DNA of 64,000 bases from Aquihabitans sp. G128 (GTDB taxonomy: Bacteria; Actinomycetota; Acidimicrobiia; Acidimicrobiales; Iamiaceae). Positions 8,622-16,259 of this stretch are shown here, piece by piece. The translations under genes and the position numbers were made by a program. Positions within the stretch are counted from its first letter, which is position 1, and each line of letters begins with the position of its first letter. Below the pieces are notes generated by a model that was not told where the DNA came from, made no database searches, and saw nothing but the letters and a program-made list of their open reading frames with translations. The stretch is taken from the NCBI RefSeq assembly GCF_019048865.1, contig NZ_CP077604.1:1984001-2048000 (forward strand), given 5' to 3'.

Positions 8622-8891
8622 GAACGTGTCGCACTTGTCGACCGTGGCGTCGACCAACTGCGACGAGTTCAGCGGGGTGGGTGCCAGGACCACGAACTTG
8701 TCGCACTTGTCGACCCGGGCGTCGGCCAACTGCGACGAGTTCAGCGGGGTGGGTGCCAGGACCACGAACTTGTCGCAGTTGTCGACCCGGGCGTCGGCCA
8801 ACTGCGACGAGTTCGGCGGGGCCGGGTGCACGAGACCACCACGAACGTGTCGCACTTGTCGACCGTGGCGTCGGCCAACTGCGACGAGCTC
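8622..8891. repeat. Tandem palindrome array C (four units)
   Basis: Four 49-bp units start at 8622, 8694, 8766 and 8843. The arms are GAACTTGTCGCA (GAACGTGTCGCA in the outer copies) and TGCGACGAGTTC. The first two spacers are identical 23-bp sequences containing GGGGTGGG; the third is 28 bp and altered. The array lies between the fadE32-like stop and the fadA6 operator and carries no coding signal. Confidence 0.88.
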
Positions 8892-8914
8892 GGCGGGGTG
8901 GGGGCCCGGGGTGG

Positions 8915-9994
8915 CTAGATGCCGAGGGCGGTGGCGACGCGGCGACGGTGCCAGGCGGCGTCGCCCCAGGAGCGGACCAGGGCCTCGGCGCGCTTCAGGT
9001 AGAGGTGGAGGTCGTACTCCACCGTGTAGCCGATGGCGCCGTGGCACTGGAGGGCCTGGCGGGCGGTGAAGCGGGCGGCGTCGGAGGCCAGGGCCTTGGC
9101 CGTGGACACGTCCCGGGAGGCGGTGGGGGCGTCGGTGGCCACCGACCACGCCGCGGCGTAGACCGCTGGGGCCGCGAAGCGCAGCTTCATGGCGGCGTCG
9201 GCCAGGTGGTGCTTCACGGCCTGCTGGGAGCCGATGGGCACGCCGAACTGCTTGCGCTCTGCGGCGTAGGCCACGCTCAGGTCGAGCAGCCGGCGGCCGA
9301 GGCCGAGCAGCTGGGCGGCGGTGCCGAGGGCGCCGCGGTCGAAGGCCTGCTCGACCTGGTCGGCGGTGCCGAAGCCGGCATCGGCGGTCCAGGCGCCCAG
9401 CTGCACCACGTGGCGACCGGCGTCGAGCGTGTCGGCCAGCGTGCGGCGGGCGTCGGGCTTGTCGCCGACGGCGAGGCCGCCCTGCACCCGGCGGGCCACC
9501 CACGCCGGGTCGGCGGCCGGCTGGTGGTCGAGGCTGATCAGGTAGGTGACGGCGTCGCCCCACGGCACCAGGGTGGTGGTGAGCGGCAGGGCCGCCGCCT
9601 GGCGGCTGCCGTCGAGCAGCTCGGCCAGCACGCCGTGCGGGTCGCCGGTGGCGTCGAGCAGCGGGGCGACCACGCACGCGGTCTCCACGAACGGGTGCGG
9701 CAGCGCCGCGTAGCCGGTCTCCTCGGCCAGCAGCACCCAGTCGAGCGGGCCCATTCCCAGGCCGCCGTGCTCCTCGGAGACGGCGATGCCGAGCACGCCC
9801 ATCTCGGCCAGGTCGGCCCAGACCTTGCCCACGCGGTCGGCATCGGCCCGGGAGCCCTCGCCCTTGCGGGCGCCGTGGGCATCGGTGCCGTCGGGCCACG
9901 CGGCCCGCACGACCTCCGGGGCGCACTCCTTGGCCAGCAGGTCGCGGACGGCGTCCCGGAAGGCCAGCTGGTCGTCGGTGAAGGCGAAGCGCAT
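8915..9994 (-). CDS. Acyl-CoA dehydrogenase, FadE32/FadE33-like partner subunit
   Basis: This 359-residue acyl-CoA dehydrogenase begins MRFAFTDDQLAFRDAVRDLL. It has the central EEHGGLGMGPLDWVLLAEETG segment and the C-terminal ERKQFGVPIGSQQAVKHHLAD FAD-domain signature near residue 235. It is shorter than the ~400-residue norm and lies 10 bp after a FadE31-type gene. Steroid-degrading actinobacteria encode paired short and long FadE proteins that assemble as alpha2beta2 enzymes, so a heteromer with FadE31 is inferred. Which steroid CoA thioester it oxidises cannot be read from sequence. Confidence 0.85.
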   Translation of the reverse strand: MRFAFTDDQLAFRDAVRDLLAKECAPEVVRAAWPDGTDAHGARKGEGSRADADRVGKVWADLAEMGVLGIAVSEEHGGLGMGPLDWVLLAEETGYAALPHPFVETACVVAPLLDATGDPHGVLAELLDGSRQAAALPLTTTLVPWGDAVTYLISLDHQPAADPAWVARRVQGGLAVGDKPDARRTLADTLDAGRHVVQLGAWTADAGFGTADQVEQAFDRGALGTAAQLLGLGRRLLDLSVAYAAERKQFGVPIGSQQAVKHHLADAAMKLRFAAPAVYAAAWSVATDAPTASRDVSTAKALASDAARFTARQALQCHGAIGYTVEYDLHLYLKRAEALVRSWGDAAWHRRRVATALGI

Positions 9995-10003
9995 GCCGGA
10001 GCC

Positions 10004-11186
10004 CTACTTCCTCGGGAGGCCGAGGACGCGCTCGGCGGCGATGTTGCGCTGGATCTCGTTGGTGCCCGCGTAGATGGGGCCCGACAGGGCGAACTGCCAC
10101 CCCTTCGACCACGGGCCGTCGAGCTCGGCCTCGGGGCCGAGCAGGTCGAGGGCGGTCTCGTGCAGCTTCACGTCGAGCTCGGACCACCAGACCTTGGTGA
10201 AGCTCGAAGCCGCGCCGGCCGAGCGGCCCTCGGCGTCGTCGGTGACCGTCTGCAGGGTCTGGAGCCGGTAGGCCTCGGCCTCCATCCACCCCTGGACCAC
10301 CTGGTCCCGCAGGGCGGGGTCGATCAGCTCGGGCGCCTTGGCCCGCTGCTTGTAGAGCTCCACCAGGCGGTCGGCGGTGGCGGTGAAGCGGCCGGGCGAG
10401 CGCAGCGTGAGGCCCCGCTCGGAGGACGTGGTGGCCATGGCCACCGACCACCCCTGGCCCTCGCCGCCCAGCACCACGCCACCGGGCACGGCGTCGTCCG
10501 GCAGGAACGCACCGTCGAAGAACACCTCGGCGAAGCCCTCGTCGCCGTCGAGCCGGCCGAACCCGCGGACGGTGACGCCCTCGGCCTCGAGCGGCACGAG
10601 GAGGTAGGTGAGGCCCTTGTGGCGCTCGCTGCCCGGCTCGGTGCGGAACAGGCCGAAGAGGTGGGTGCAGAACGCCCCCCCGGGTGGTCCAGGTCTTCTG
10701 GCCGTCGAGCACCCAGCCGCCACGCTCGTCGTCGCGGGTGGCCTTGCAGGTGAGCGAGGCGAGGTCGGAGCCGGCGTTGGGCTCGCTCCAGCCCTGGCAC
10801 CACAGGTCCTCGGCCCCGGCCATGCGGGGGAGGATGTGGGCCTGCTGCTCGGGCGTGCCGAACTCGAAGACGGTCGGGGCCAGCAGGAAGATGCCGTTCT
10901 GGGTGACCCGCTGCGGACCGCCCGCCCGGTAGTACTCCTCCTCGAAGATCAGCCACTCCCAGCGGCTGGCGGCCCGGCCGCCGAAGGCCTCGGGCCAGGA
11001 CACCGCGGCGTAGCCGGCGGCGTAGAGGGTGCGCTCCCAGTCGAGGTGCTGGGCGAAGCCCTCGGTGGTGTCGCCCGAGAGGATCCGGTCGTCGTGGCGC
11101 TCCCGCCACGCTCCCAGCTCCTGCTCGAGCCACCCGCGCACCTCGGCACGGAAGGCGTCTTCCTCGGCGCTCCAGGTCAGGTCCAT
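10004..11186 (-). pseudogene. fadE31: Acyl-CoA dehydrogenase FadE31, frameshifted
   Basis: The N-terminal half (MDLTWSAEEDAF through GQKTWTTRG) and the C-terminal half (GAFCTHLFGLFRTEP through ERVLGLPRK) lie in different frames. They join at a run of seven C at 10675-10681. Together they give a full-length, about 390-residue FadE31-like protein, including YAGTNEIQRNI at the C-terminus. FadE31 acts in oxidation of steroid C/D-ring intermediates. Because the break is at a homopolymer and all family motifs survive, a sequencing error is more likely than true inactivation. The ATG lies 15 bp from an 8-3-8 operator. Confidence 0.85.
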
Positions 11187-11201
11187 ACGGCCGCCGAGCG
11201 T

Positions 11202-11220
11202 ATCTGACGCCCCGTCAGGT
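11202..11220. promoter_or_regulatory. TetR-type operator site 2 (fadE31-fadE32)
   Basis: ATCTGACG-CCC-CGTCAGGT matches the 8-3-8 family with one mismatched pair and sits 15 bp upstream of the fadE31 ATG. It would control the fadE31 and fadE32-like genes. Confidence 0.78.
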
Positions 11221-11258
11221 CCCGAAGTCTGGGGCGCGCAGCAGGCCAGCCGAGCGGG

Positions 11259-12353
11259 TCAGCCGCGGGTGCGGCCGAGGCGGGTGAGGGTGGCACGGGC
11301 GTCGGCCACGATCCCCTCCACCAGCTCCGCGACGCTGGGCAGCTCGCCGATCACGCCCGTGACCTGGCCGGTGGGCAGCACGCCCACCGAGGGGTCGCCG
11401 TCGACGAGCGCGGTCTTGATGAGCATCGGTGCGTTGGCGGCCATGGCCAGCTGGGCCCAGCTGAGGTCCTGGCTCTTGCGCATGGCGAGGCCCTCCTGCA
11501 CCAGCTCCTTGAGCGGCGTGCCCGTCTGCTTGCGGAAGGCCAGCGCCCGGCGGAGGGCGGCGGGGAGCTTGAGCACGGTGGGTGCCTTCTCCAGGCCGTC
11601 GATCATCTCGGTGCGGATCACGCGCTGCGGGGCGCCGTCGAGCGCGGTGGTGACCACCGTGTCGAACACCGAGGCGGCGGTGTAGCGGGCCTTGATGTCG
11701 TCGGGCACCCGGCTCTCGGCGGTGAGCAGGAAGCGGGTCCCCATGGCGATGCCGTCGGCGCCGTAGGCCAGCGCCGCCACCAGGCCGGCGCCGGAGTGGA
11801 AGCCGCCGGCGCCCAGCACCGGGATGGCCTCGCCCACCGCGTCGACCACCTGGGGCAGCAGGAGCGAGGTGGGCACCGTGCCCGTGTGGCCCCCGCCCTC
11901 GCCGCCCTGGGCGATGACGCCGTCGACGCCCCACTCGAGCATCTTCTCGGCGTGGCGCCGCGCCCCGACCGTGGGCACCACCACGGCGCCGGCGTCGTGC
12001 ACCAGCTTGATGGCGTCCTTGGTGGGCGCGCCGGCGAAGGACACCAGCTTCACGCCCTGGCCGGTGACGAACTGGAGCCGCTCGATGAGGTCGGGCTGGT
12101 CGGCGCGGAAGTTCACGCCGAACGGGGCGTCGGTGCGCTCCTTCACGCCGGCCACCGCCGCCTTGAGCTGGTCGGGGGTCATGGTGACCGCCGCCAGGAT
12201 GCCGAAGCCGCCGGCCGCGCTGGTGGCGGCGGTCAGGTTGGCGCCCGACACCCAGCCCATGCCGGTCTGCACGATCGGGTACCGGCAACCCACCAGGTCG
12301 CAGAACCGGGTGCGGAGCGGATCGGAGCCGGTTTCTGATGGGTCGTCAGACAT
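11259..12353 (-). CDS. ipdC: Nitronate monooxygenase-family flavoprotein IpdC
   Basis: A 364-residue FMN-binding TIM-barrel protein of the 2-nitropropane dioxygenase family. It shows RYPIVQTGMGWVSGANL near residue 24, VIAQGGEGGGHTG near 165 and VLGAGGFHSGAGL near 190, the usual flavin phosphate contacts. The sequence tracks mycobacterial IpdC closely, including AANAPMLIKTALVDG near the C-terminus. IpdC is required in steroid C/D-ring catabolism, where it is assigned to oxidation of a hydroxylated indane-CoA intermediate. Codons 2-8 coincide with an operator palindrome, which suggests a leaderless or nearly leaderless transcript. Confidence 0.88.
   Translation of the reverse strand: MSDDPSETGSDPLRTRFCDLVGCRYPIVQTGMGWVSGANLTAATSAAGGFGILAAVTMTPDQLKAAVAGVKERTDAPFGVNFRADQPDLIERLQFVTGQGVKLVSFAGAPTKDAIKLVHDAGAVVVPTVGARRHAEKMLEWGVDGVIAQGGEGGGHTGTVPTSLLLPQVVDAVGEAIPVLGAGGFHSGAGLVAALAYGADGIAMGTRFLLTAESRVPDDIKARYTAASVFDTVVTTALDGAPQRVIRTEMIDGLEKAPTVLKLPAALRRALAFRKQTGTPLKELVQEGLAMRKSQDLSWAQLAMAANAPMLIKTALVDGDPSVGVLPTGQVTGVIGELPSVAELVEGIVADARATLTRLGRTRG
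12333..12351. promoter_or_regulatory. TetR-type operator site 3 (ipdC start)
   Basis: TTCTGATG-GGT-CGTCAGAC is a weaker member of the 8-3-8 family (6 of 8 pairs). It overlaps the ipdC start codon and the first codons. Confidence 0.6.
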
Positions 12354-12383
12354 GGCGGCAGCGTAGGGCGCCCGCCCGCCGGC

Positions 12384-12857
12384 TCAGAAGCTCAGGCCGA
12401 AGAGCCGGTCGTTGCCGTCGCCGCGCAGTGCGCCGTAGGACTCGTAGAGCGCCACGGCGGCATGGTTGGCCTCGTTGGTGATGACGAAGCCCCGGTCGAT
12501 CCCGAGCTTGCGGGCCTCGCCGGCGAAGGCCTGCATGAGCAGCATGCCGACGCCCGTCTGGCGGTGGTCGAGGTCGACGCCGACCTCGTAGAGGCACATG
12601 TGGTGCAGCCGGGTGTGGCGGCGGCTGAGCACCCCGCCGTAGATGAAGCCGGCGATGTGGTTGGTGGCCATGTCGATGGCCACGATGCAGACGGTGTGGG
12701 GGTCGCTGACGAACTGCGAGGCCTCGTCGCTGCCCAGCGGGGCCTGCCACTCGGCCTCGGAGCCGTCACCGAACCGGGCGTTGCCCTTGGCGAGGGTGCC
12801 GAGCACCCACTCGTCGCCGGAACGGAGCCGGTGCATCCGGTACTGATCGCTGACCAC
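12384..12857 (-). CDS. GNAT family N-acetyltransferase
   Basis: A 157-residue acetyltransferase with a GNAT fold. The acetyl-CoA pyrophosphate loop is seen as HRQTGVGMLLMQAFAGEA (about residues 97-114), followed by GFVITNEANHAAVALYESYGA, the usual beta-alpha C-terminal part. The substrate is unknown. It follows ipdC with a 30-bp gap but lacks the steroid operator, so it is probably incidental to that pathway. The first ATG gives a normal GNAT N-terminus. Confidence 0.82.
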   Translation of the reverse strand: MVSDQYRMHRLRSGDEWVLGTLAKGNARFGDGSEAEWQAPLGSDEASQFVSDPHTVCIVAIDMATNHIAGFIYGGVLSRRHTRLHHMCLYEVGVDLDHRQTGVGMLLMQAFAGEARKLGIDRGFVITNEANHAAVALYESYGALRGDGNDRLFGLSF

Positions 12858-12910
12858 GGCCGGGATCGTAGGCCAGGGACCTCGGCCCGAGGCCGGTACG
12901 ATCCGCGCCC

Positions 12911-13360
12911 ATGTCGCACCAGGTCGCCCAGGTGAACATCGCTCGGCTCGTCGCCCCGATGGACTCCGCCCAGCTGGCCGACTTCGCAGCCGGCCTCGAC
13001 CCGATCAACGCCCTCGCCGAAGCCAGCCCCGGCTTCGTGTGGCGCTTCCAGGACGAGCACGGCAACGCCACCGAGGTCCGGCCCTACGACGACGACCAGA
13101 TCATCATCAACCTGGGGGTGTGGGAGTCGGTCGAGGCCCTCCACGCCTTCACCTACCGGAGCGATCACCAGGACTTCCTGCGCCGCCGCCGTGAGTTCTT
13201 CACCCCGGCGCCAGGCGCCGCGGTCGCGCTCTGGTGGGTCCCCACCGGCCACCGGCCCGACCCCGCCGAGGCCAGGGCCCGCCTGGACCACCTGACCGAG
13301 CACGGGCCGACCCCGCGGGCCTTCACCTTCCGCGAGCGCTTTCCCGCCCCGGTCGAGTAG
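12911..13360 (+). CDS. DUF3291 domain-containing protein
   Basis: This 149-residue protein matches the DUF3291 type: HQVAQVNIARL at the start, the ASPGFVWRFQDEHGNAT segment near 42, LGVWESVEALHAFTY near 75, and a C-terminal WWVPTGHRPDPAEA. The family has an antibiotic-biosynthesis-monooxygenase-like alpha/beta-barrel fold and no established reaction. It stands alone on the plus strand between minus-strand genes, with its ATG about 50 bp from the divergent acetyltransferase start. Confidence 0.85.
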   Translation: MSHQVAQVNIARLVAPMDSAQLADFAAGLDPINALAEASPGFVWRFQDEHGNATEVRPYDDDQIIINLGVWESVEALHAFTYRSDHQDFLRRRREFFTPAPGAAVALWWVPTGHRPDPAEARARLDHLTEHGPTPRAFTFRERFPAPVE

Positions 13361-13372
13361 TCGCCGGCCCGG

Positions 13373-14158
13373 TCAGGCCGGGTCGGGGACCTCCTTGAAG
13401 CGGGTGCCCGCGGGGTCGATGACCTCGCTCAGGAGGCGCAGCTCCTCGGGCGACGGCAGCCGGCTGGTGGGCACGTCCTCGGGGATGGCCAGCTCGAAGC
13501 CGGTGGCCTCGACGACCTCGTCGATGGTGACCCCGGGATGCAGCGAGCGCACCCGCATGCGGTGGTCCGGGGTCTCGAAGTCGAACACGCCGAGGTTCGA
13601 CACCACGCGCCGGATCTCGTGGAAGCGCGCCGCCACCGGGCCGAGCTCGGCGGCGCGGTCGTAGCCGATGCCGGTGACGACGTCGACCTTCGGCACGAAC
13701 ACCCGGGGCCCGTGGGCGGCCACGAAGTACGAGGTGGTGTCGTTGATGGTGTTGCCCGGTGCGCCCCGGAAGCCCAGCAGCTGGGTCTTGGGCTGGGTGG
13801 GCGTCCCGCCCAGGCCGGCGATGTTCTGGTTGCCGTGCTGGTCGACCTGGGTGGCGCCCATCATCACGTGGCGGCGCCCGCTCCACACGACGTCGAACAT
13901 GCGGCGGTAGGGGTTCCACGTCTCGATGATGCGGTCGCCCTTGGCCGGGGTGGCCTCGTCGTTGGCGATGAGGCCGGCCTCGCCGTCGGTCATCAGCAGG
14001 TCGGGCTCCCAGGTGGCCCGGGCCAGGCGGCCGCCGATCATGGCGATGGTGCCGATGGGGTTGGCGAGGATCTCGCCGTCGCCCCGGAAGGTGTCGGCGA
14101 CCGCCACCGCGCACACGTCGGCTCGGCGGACCAGGTCGGTCAGGTCGGTGGCGCTCAC
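13373..14158 (-). CDS. ipdB: CoA-transferase-fold ring hydrolase, beta subunit IpdB
   Basis: This 261-residue protein has the class I CoA-transferase beta fold: VAVADTFRGDGEILANP near residue 18, MMGATQVDQHGNQNIAG near 100 and FRGAPGNTINDTTSYFV near 131. With IpdA it forms the enzyme that hydrolyses the last steroid ring (COCHEA-CoA) despite its transferase ancestry. Its GTG overlaps the ipdA stop (GTGA), so subunits are translated in step. The adjacent echA20 homologue supplies its substrate in the known pathway. Confidence 0.9.
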   Translation of the reverse strand: MSATDLTDLVRRADVCAVAVADTFRGDGEILANPIGTIAMIGGRLARATWEPDLLMTDGEAGLIANDEATPAKGDRIIETWNPYRRMFDVVWSGRRHVMMGATQVDQHGNQNIAGLGGTPTQPKTQLLGFRGAPGNTINDTTSYFVAAHGPRVFVPKVDVVTGIGYDRAAELGPVAARFHEIRRVVSNLGVFDFETPDHRMRVRSLHPGVTIDEVVEATGFELAIPEDVPTSRLPSPEELRLLSEVIDPAGTRFKEVPDPA

Positions 14159-15078
14159 GATGCGGCCTCCTCGGTGGGGCGGGCGGCCAGGGCGGCCTGG
14201 TACTCGGCCTCGGTGGCGAAGGACAGCCAGTCGCTGCGGAACGCGTCCCACAGGGCGGGGTCCTTGGCGGTGCCGAGGTAGGTCTTCTGGAACGCCTCGT
14301 CGCGCCCGTAGTCGGGGTCGCACGAGGTGGGGTGGGCGCCGTTGGGCGCCTCGACCAGGCCGTCGACGAACAGGCGGCTCACCCGGAGGCGGGTCACGTC
14401 GCCGGCGGCGGCCGCCAGCTCGCCCGACGGCACCAGCCGTTCGGCCGAGACGAAGCGCTGCGCGGCGGCCTCGAGCAGCAGGTCGTCGAAGTAGAGGTCC
14501 GGGCCGGTGAAGGCGGCGTTGCCGCGGTCGTCGGCCACGTTCAGGTGCACCAGCGCGGCGTCGAGGTGGATGGCGGGCTGGGCGATCAGCTCCTCGCCCT
14601 CGCCGCCGTCGGGGCCGGGGTACGGCGAGCGCACGGTCTTGAGGCTGGGGTCGACCAGCGTGAGGTCCGAGCCCAGGCCCACGCGGGTGGGCAGGAACGG
14701 CACCCGCCAGGCCGCGGCCTGGAGCCCGAGCAGGAGCATGCCCTCGTCGAGCTCGGTGCACTGGAGCTTCCCGCTCTGGCGGGCGGCCCGGAAGTGGGGC
14801 TCCAGCACGGCGGCCGGGCCCACGTCGGGCGCCACGAAGGCGAAGGTCAGCTTGGCCAGCTTGCCGGCGGCGGCCAGCATGCCGACCTCGGGACCGCCGT
14901 AGGTGACCACGTGCAGGTCGGTGAGGTCGCTGCGCAGGATGGCCCGCACCAGCGACATCGGCTTGCGCCGGCTCCCCCACCCGCCGATGCCGATGGTCGA
15001 CCCGGACGACAGGCGGGCGACCACCTCGTCCTCGGTCAGGCGCTTGTCCCGAGGCTGCGGGAAGGTCTCGTCGCTCAC
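14155..15078 (-). CDS. ipdA: CoA-transferase-fold ring hydrolase, alpha subunit IpdA
   Basis: A 307-residue alpha subunit of the IpdAB pair. It shows SGSTIGIGGWGSRRKPMSLV at about residues 29-48 (the glycine-rich substrate loop), LHVVTYGGPEVGMLAAAGK near 56, and LHLNVAD-type segments (ALVHLNVADDRGNA) near 188. The length and partner arrangement match IpdA. Its GTG lies inside the 3' end of echA20, giving a third four-base overlap in the row echA20-ipdA-ipdB. Confidence 0.9.
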   Translation of the reverse strand: MSDETFPQPRDKRLTEDEVVARLSSGSTIGIGGWGSRRKPMSLVRAILRSDLTDLHVVTYGGPEVGMLAAAGKLAKLTFAFVAPDVGPAAVLEPHFRAARQSGKLQCTELDEGMLLLGLQAAAWRVPFLPTRVGLGSDLTLVDPSLKTVRSPYPGPDGGEGEELIAQPAIHLDAALVHLNVADDRGNAAFTGPDLYFDDLLLEAAAQRFVSAERLVPSGELAAAAGDVTRLRVSRLFVDGLVEAPNGAHPTSCDPDYGRDEAFQKTYLGTAKDPALWDAFRSDWLSFATEAEYQAALAARPTEEAAS

Positions 15079-15836
15079 TGGCTCACATCCGTGTCTCGCT
15101 TGGCGACGAAGGCGTCGCGGTGCTCGTCGGCCACGCCCGACAGGTTCAGCTCGAAGGTGAAGCCCTGCTCGAACCGGTAGCTCCTCTTCACGTCCCAGAG
15201 GTCGATGCCGTTCAGGGACTCCTTGGCCGCCCGGATGACCGTGGGCGACTTGGCGGCGATCTGCTCGGCCACCCGGAGGGCGGCGGCCCGCAGGTCGGCC
15301 TGGGGCACGACCTCGAGCACCGAGCCGAAGGCGTGGAGCTCCTGCGCCGTGGCGGTGGCCGACGTGTAGACCATCGCCCGCATCTTGTGCTGTGGCACCA
15401 GGCGGGACAGGTGGGTGGCGGCGCCGAGCGCACCACGGTCGACCTCTGGGAGGCCGAAGGTGGCGTCGTCGGCGGCCACGATCACATCGGCGTTGCCGAT
15501 GAGCCCGATGCCCCCGCCCACGCAGAACCCGTTGACCGCGGCGATGACCGGGACCTTGCACTCGTAGACCGCGGCGAACGCCTCGTAGCAGCCGCGGTTG
15601 GCACCGATCAGGGCGGTGTAGCCCTCGGTGGCCTGCATCTCCTTGATGTCGACCCCGGCGTTGAAGCCCTTGCCCTCGGCCCGCAGCACCACGACGCGCA
15701 CGTCGGCCTGCTCGCCGAGCGACCGCACGACGCGGGCCAGATCGAACCACCCGGCCACGTTCAGCGCGTTCACCGGCGGGTTGTCCATCACCACCTCGGC
15801 GATGCCGCGCTCGTCCACGTTCGACGTGATCCCCAT
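15075..15836 (-). CDS. echA20: Enoyl-CoA hydratase/isomerase-family hydrolase EchA20
   Basis: A 253-residue crotonase-fold protein. The oxyanion-hole segments are FNAGVDIKEM (about residue 63) and NGFCVGGGIGLIGNADV (about 103). The sequence, including GLPEVDRGALGAATHL, is EchA20-like; that enzyme opens ring D of the steroid nucleus hydrolytically before IpdAB acts. It heads the echA20-ipdA-ipdB operon. An 8-3-8 operator lies 12 bp before the ATG and a short-loop G-quadruplex motif a further 22 bp upstream. Confidence 0.9.
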   Translation of the reverse strand: MGITSNVDERGIAEVVMDNPPVNALNVAGWFDLARVVRSLGEQADVRVVVLRAEGKGFNAGVDIKEMQATEGYTALIGANRGCYEAFAAVYECKVPVIAAVNGFCVGGGIGLIGNADVIVAADDATFGLPEVDRGALGAATHLSRLVPQHKMRAMVYTSATATAQELHAFGSVLEVVPQADLRAAALRVAEQIAAKSPTVIRAAKESLNGIDLWDVKRSYRFEQGFTFELNLSGVADEHRDAFVAKRDTDVSQ

Positions 15837-15848
15837 GCCCCAGCGACT

Positions 15849-15867
15849 TTCTGATAGGTCGTCAGAT
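15849..15867. promoter_or_regulatory. TetR-type operator site 4 (echA20-ipdAB)
   Basis: TTCTGATA-GGT-CGTCAGAT retains the TCTGA/TCAGA core and 8-3-8 spacing. It sits 12 bp upstream of the echA20 ATG. Confidence 0.68.
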
Positions 15868-15888
15868 TCTGCGGCGCCACCGTAGCCG

Positions 15889-15908
15889 CCCACCCTCCCA
15901 CCCCTCCC
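15889..15908 (-). promoter_or_regulatory. G-quadruplex motif upstream of echA20
   Basis: On the minus strand five runs of three or four G are separated by single bases (GGG A GGGG T GGG A GGG T GGG). Single-base loops make this the most stable class of intramolecular quadruplex motif. It lies on the coding strand, just upstream of the operator. A regulatory role is inference. Confidence 0.55.
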
Positions 15909-15998
15909 AGCCACCACCCCCTCCCCCGCCTCGACTGCCCCCGCCGCGCCCACCTCGACCGCCCCTCGCCCTCGCCCCGTCGGCCCCTTCACTTCCTG

Positions 15999-16188
15999 GA
16001 ACTTCGGGTCCCAGACCGGCGCGCGAGGGCCGTGGACCCAAAGTTCGCCGAAGCACCGCCCACCCCCTCGAACTTTGGGTCCCAGACCGGCGCGCACGGG
16101 CCGTGGACCCAAAGTTCCCCGAGGCACCGCCCAACCCTTCGAACTTTGGGTCCCAGACCGGCGCGCACGGGCCGTGGACCCAAAGTTC
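15999..16188. repeat. Tandem palindrome array D (three units, 71-bp period)
   Basis: Three 48-bp units start at 15999, 16070 and 16141. The 13-bp arms are GAACTTTGGGTCC and GGACCCAAAGTTC. The first unit has one mismatch (C for T in the left arm). The two 23-bp spacers are similar; on the minus strand they carry GGGGTGGG or GGGTTGGG, as in array C. The array lies between the echA20 promoter and the end of the helicase gene. Confidence 0.9.
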
Positions 16189-16192
16189 GGTC

Positions 16193-16224
16193 GGGGGGGT
16201 GGGGCGGTGGGGCGGTGGGGCGGG
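16193..16224 (+). other. G-run tract
   Basis: Four blocks of four or more G alternate with CGGT after array D, downstream of the minus-strand helicase stop. The tract could form a plus-strand quadruplex, or could simply be biased sequence. The remainder of the gap to the helicase stop (16225-16259) shows nothing else. Confidence 0.35.
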
Positions 16225-16259
16225 CGAGGCGTGAGGCGGGATCGCTCGGCGGGTGGGGG

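Noticed and set aside
8622..8891. Possible CRISPR array
   Set aside because: Units are palindromic and the spacers are nearly identical to each other, the reverse of a CRISPR array; no cas genes are present.
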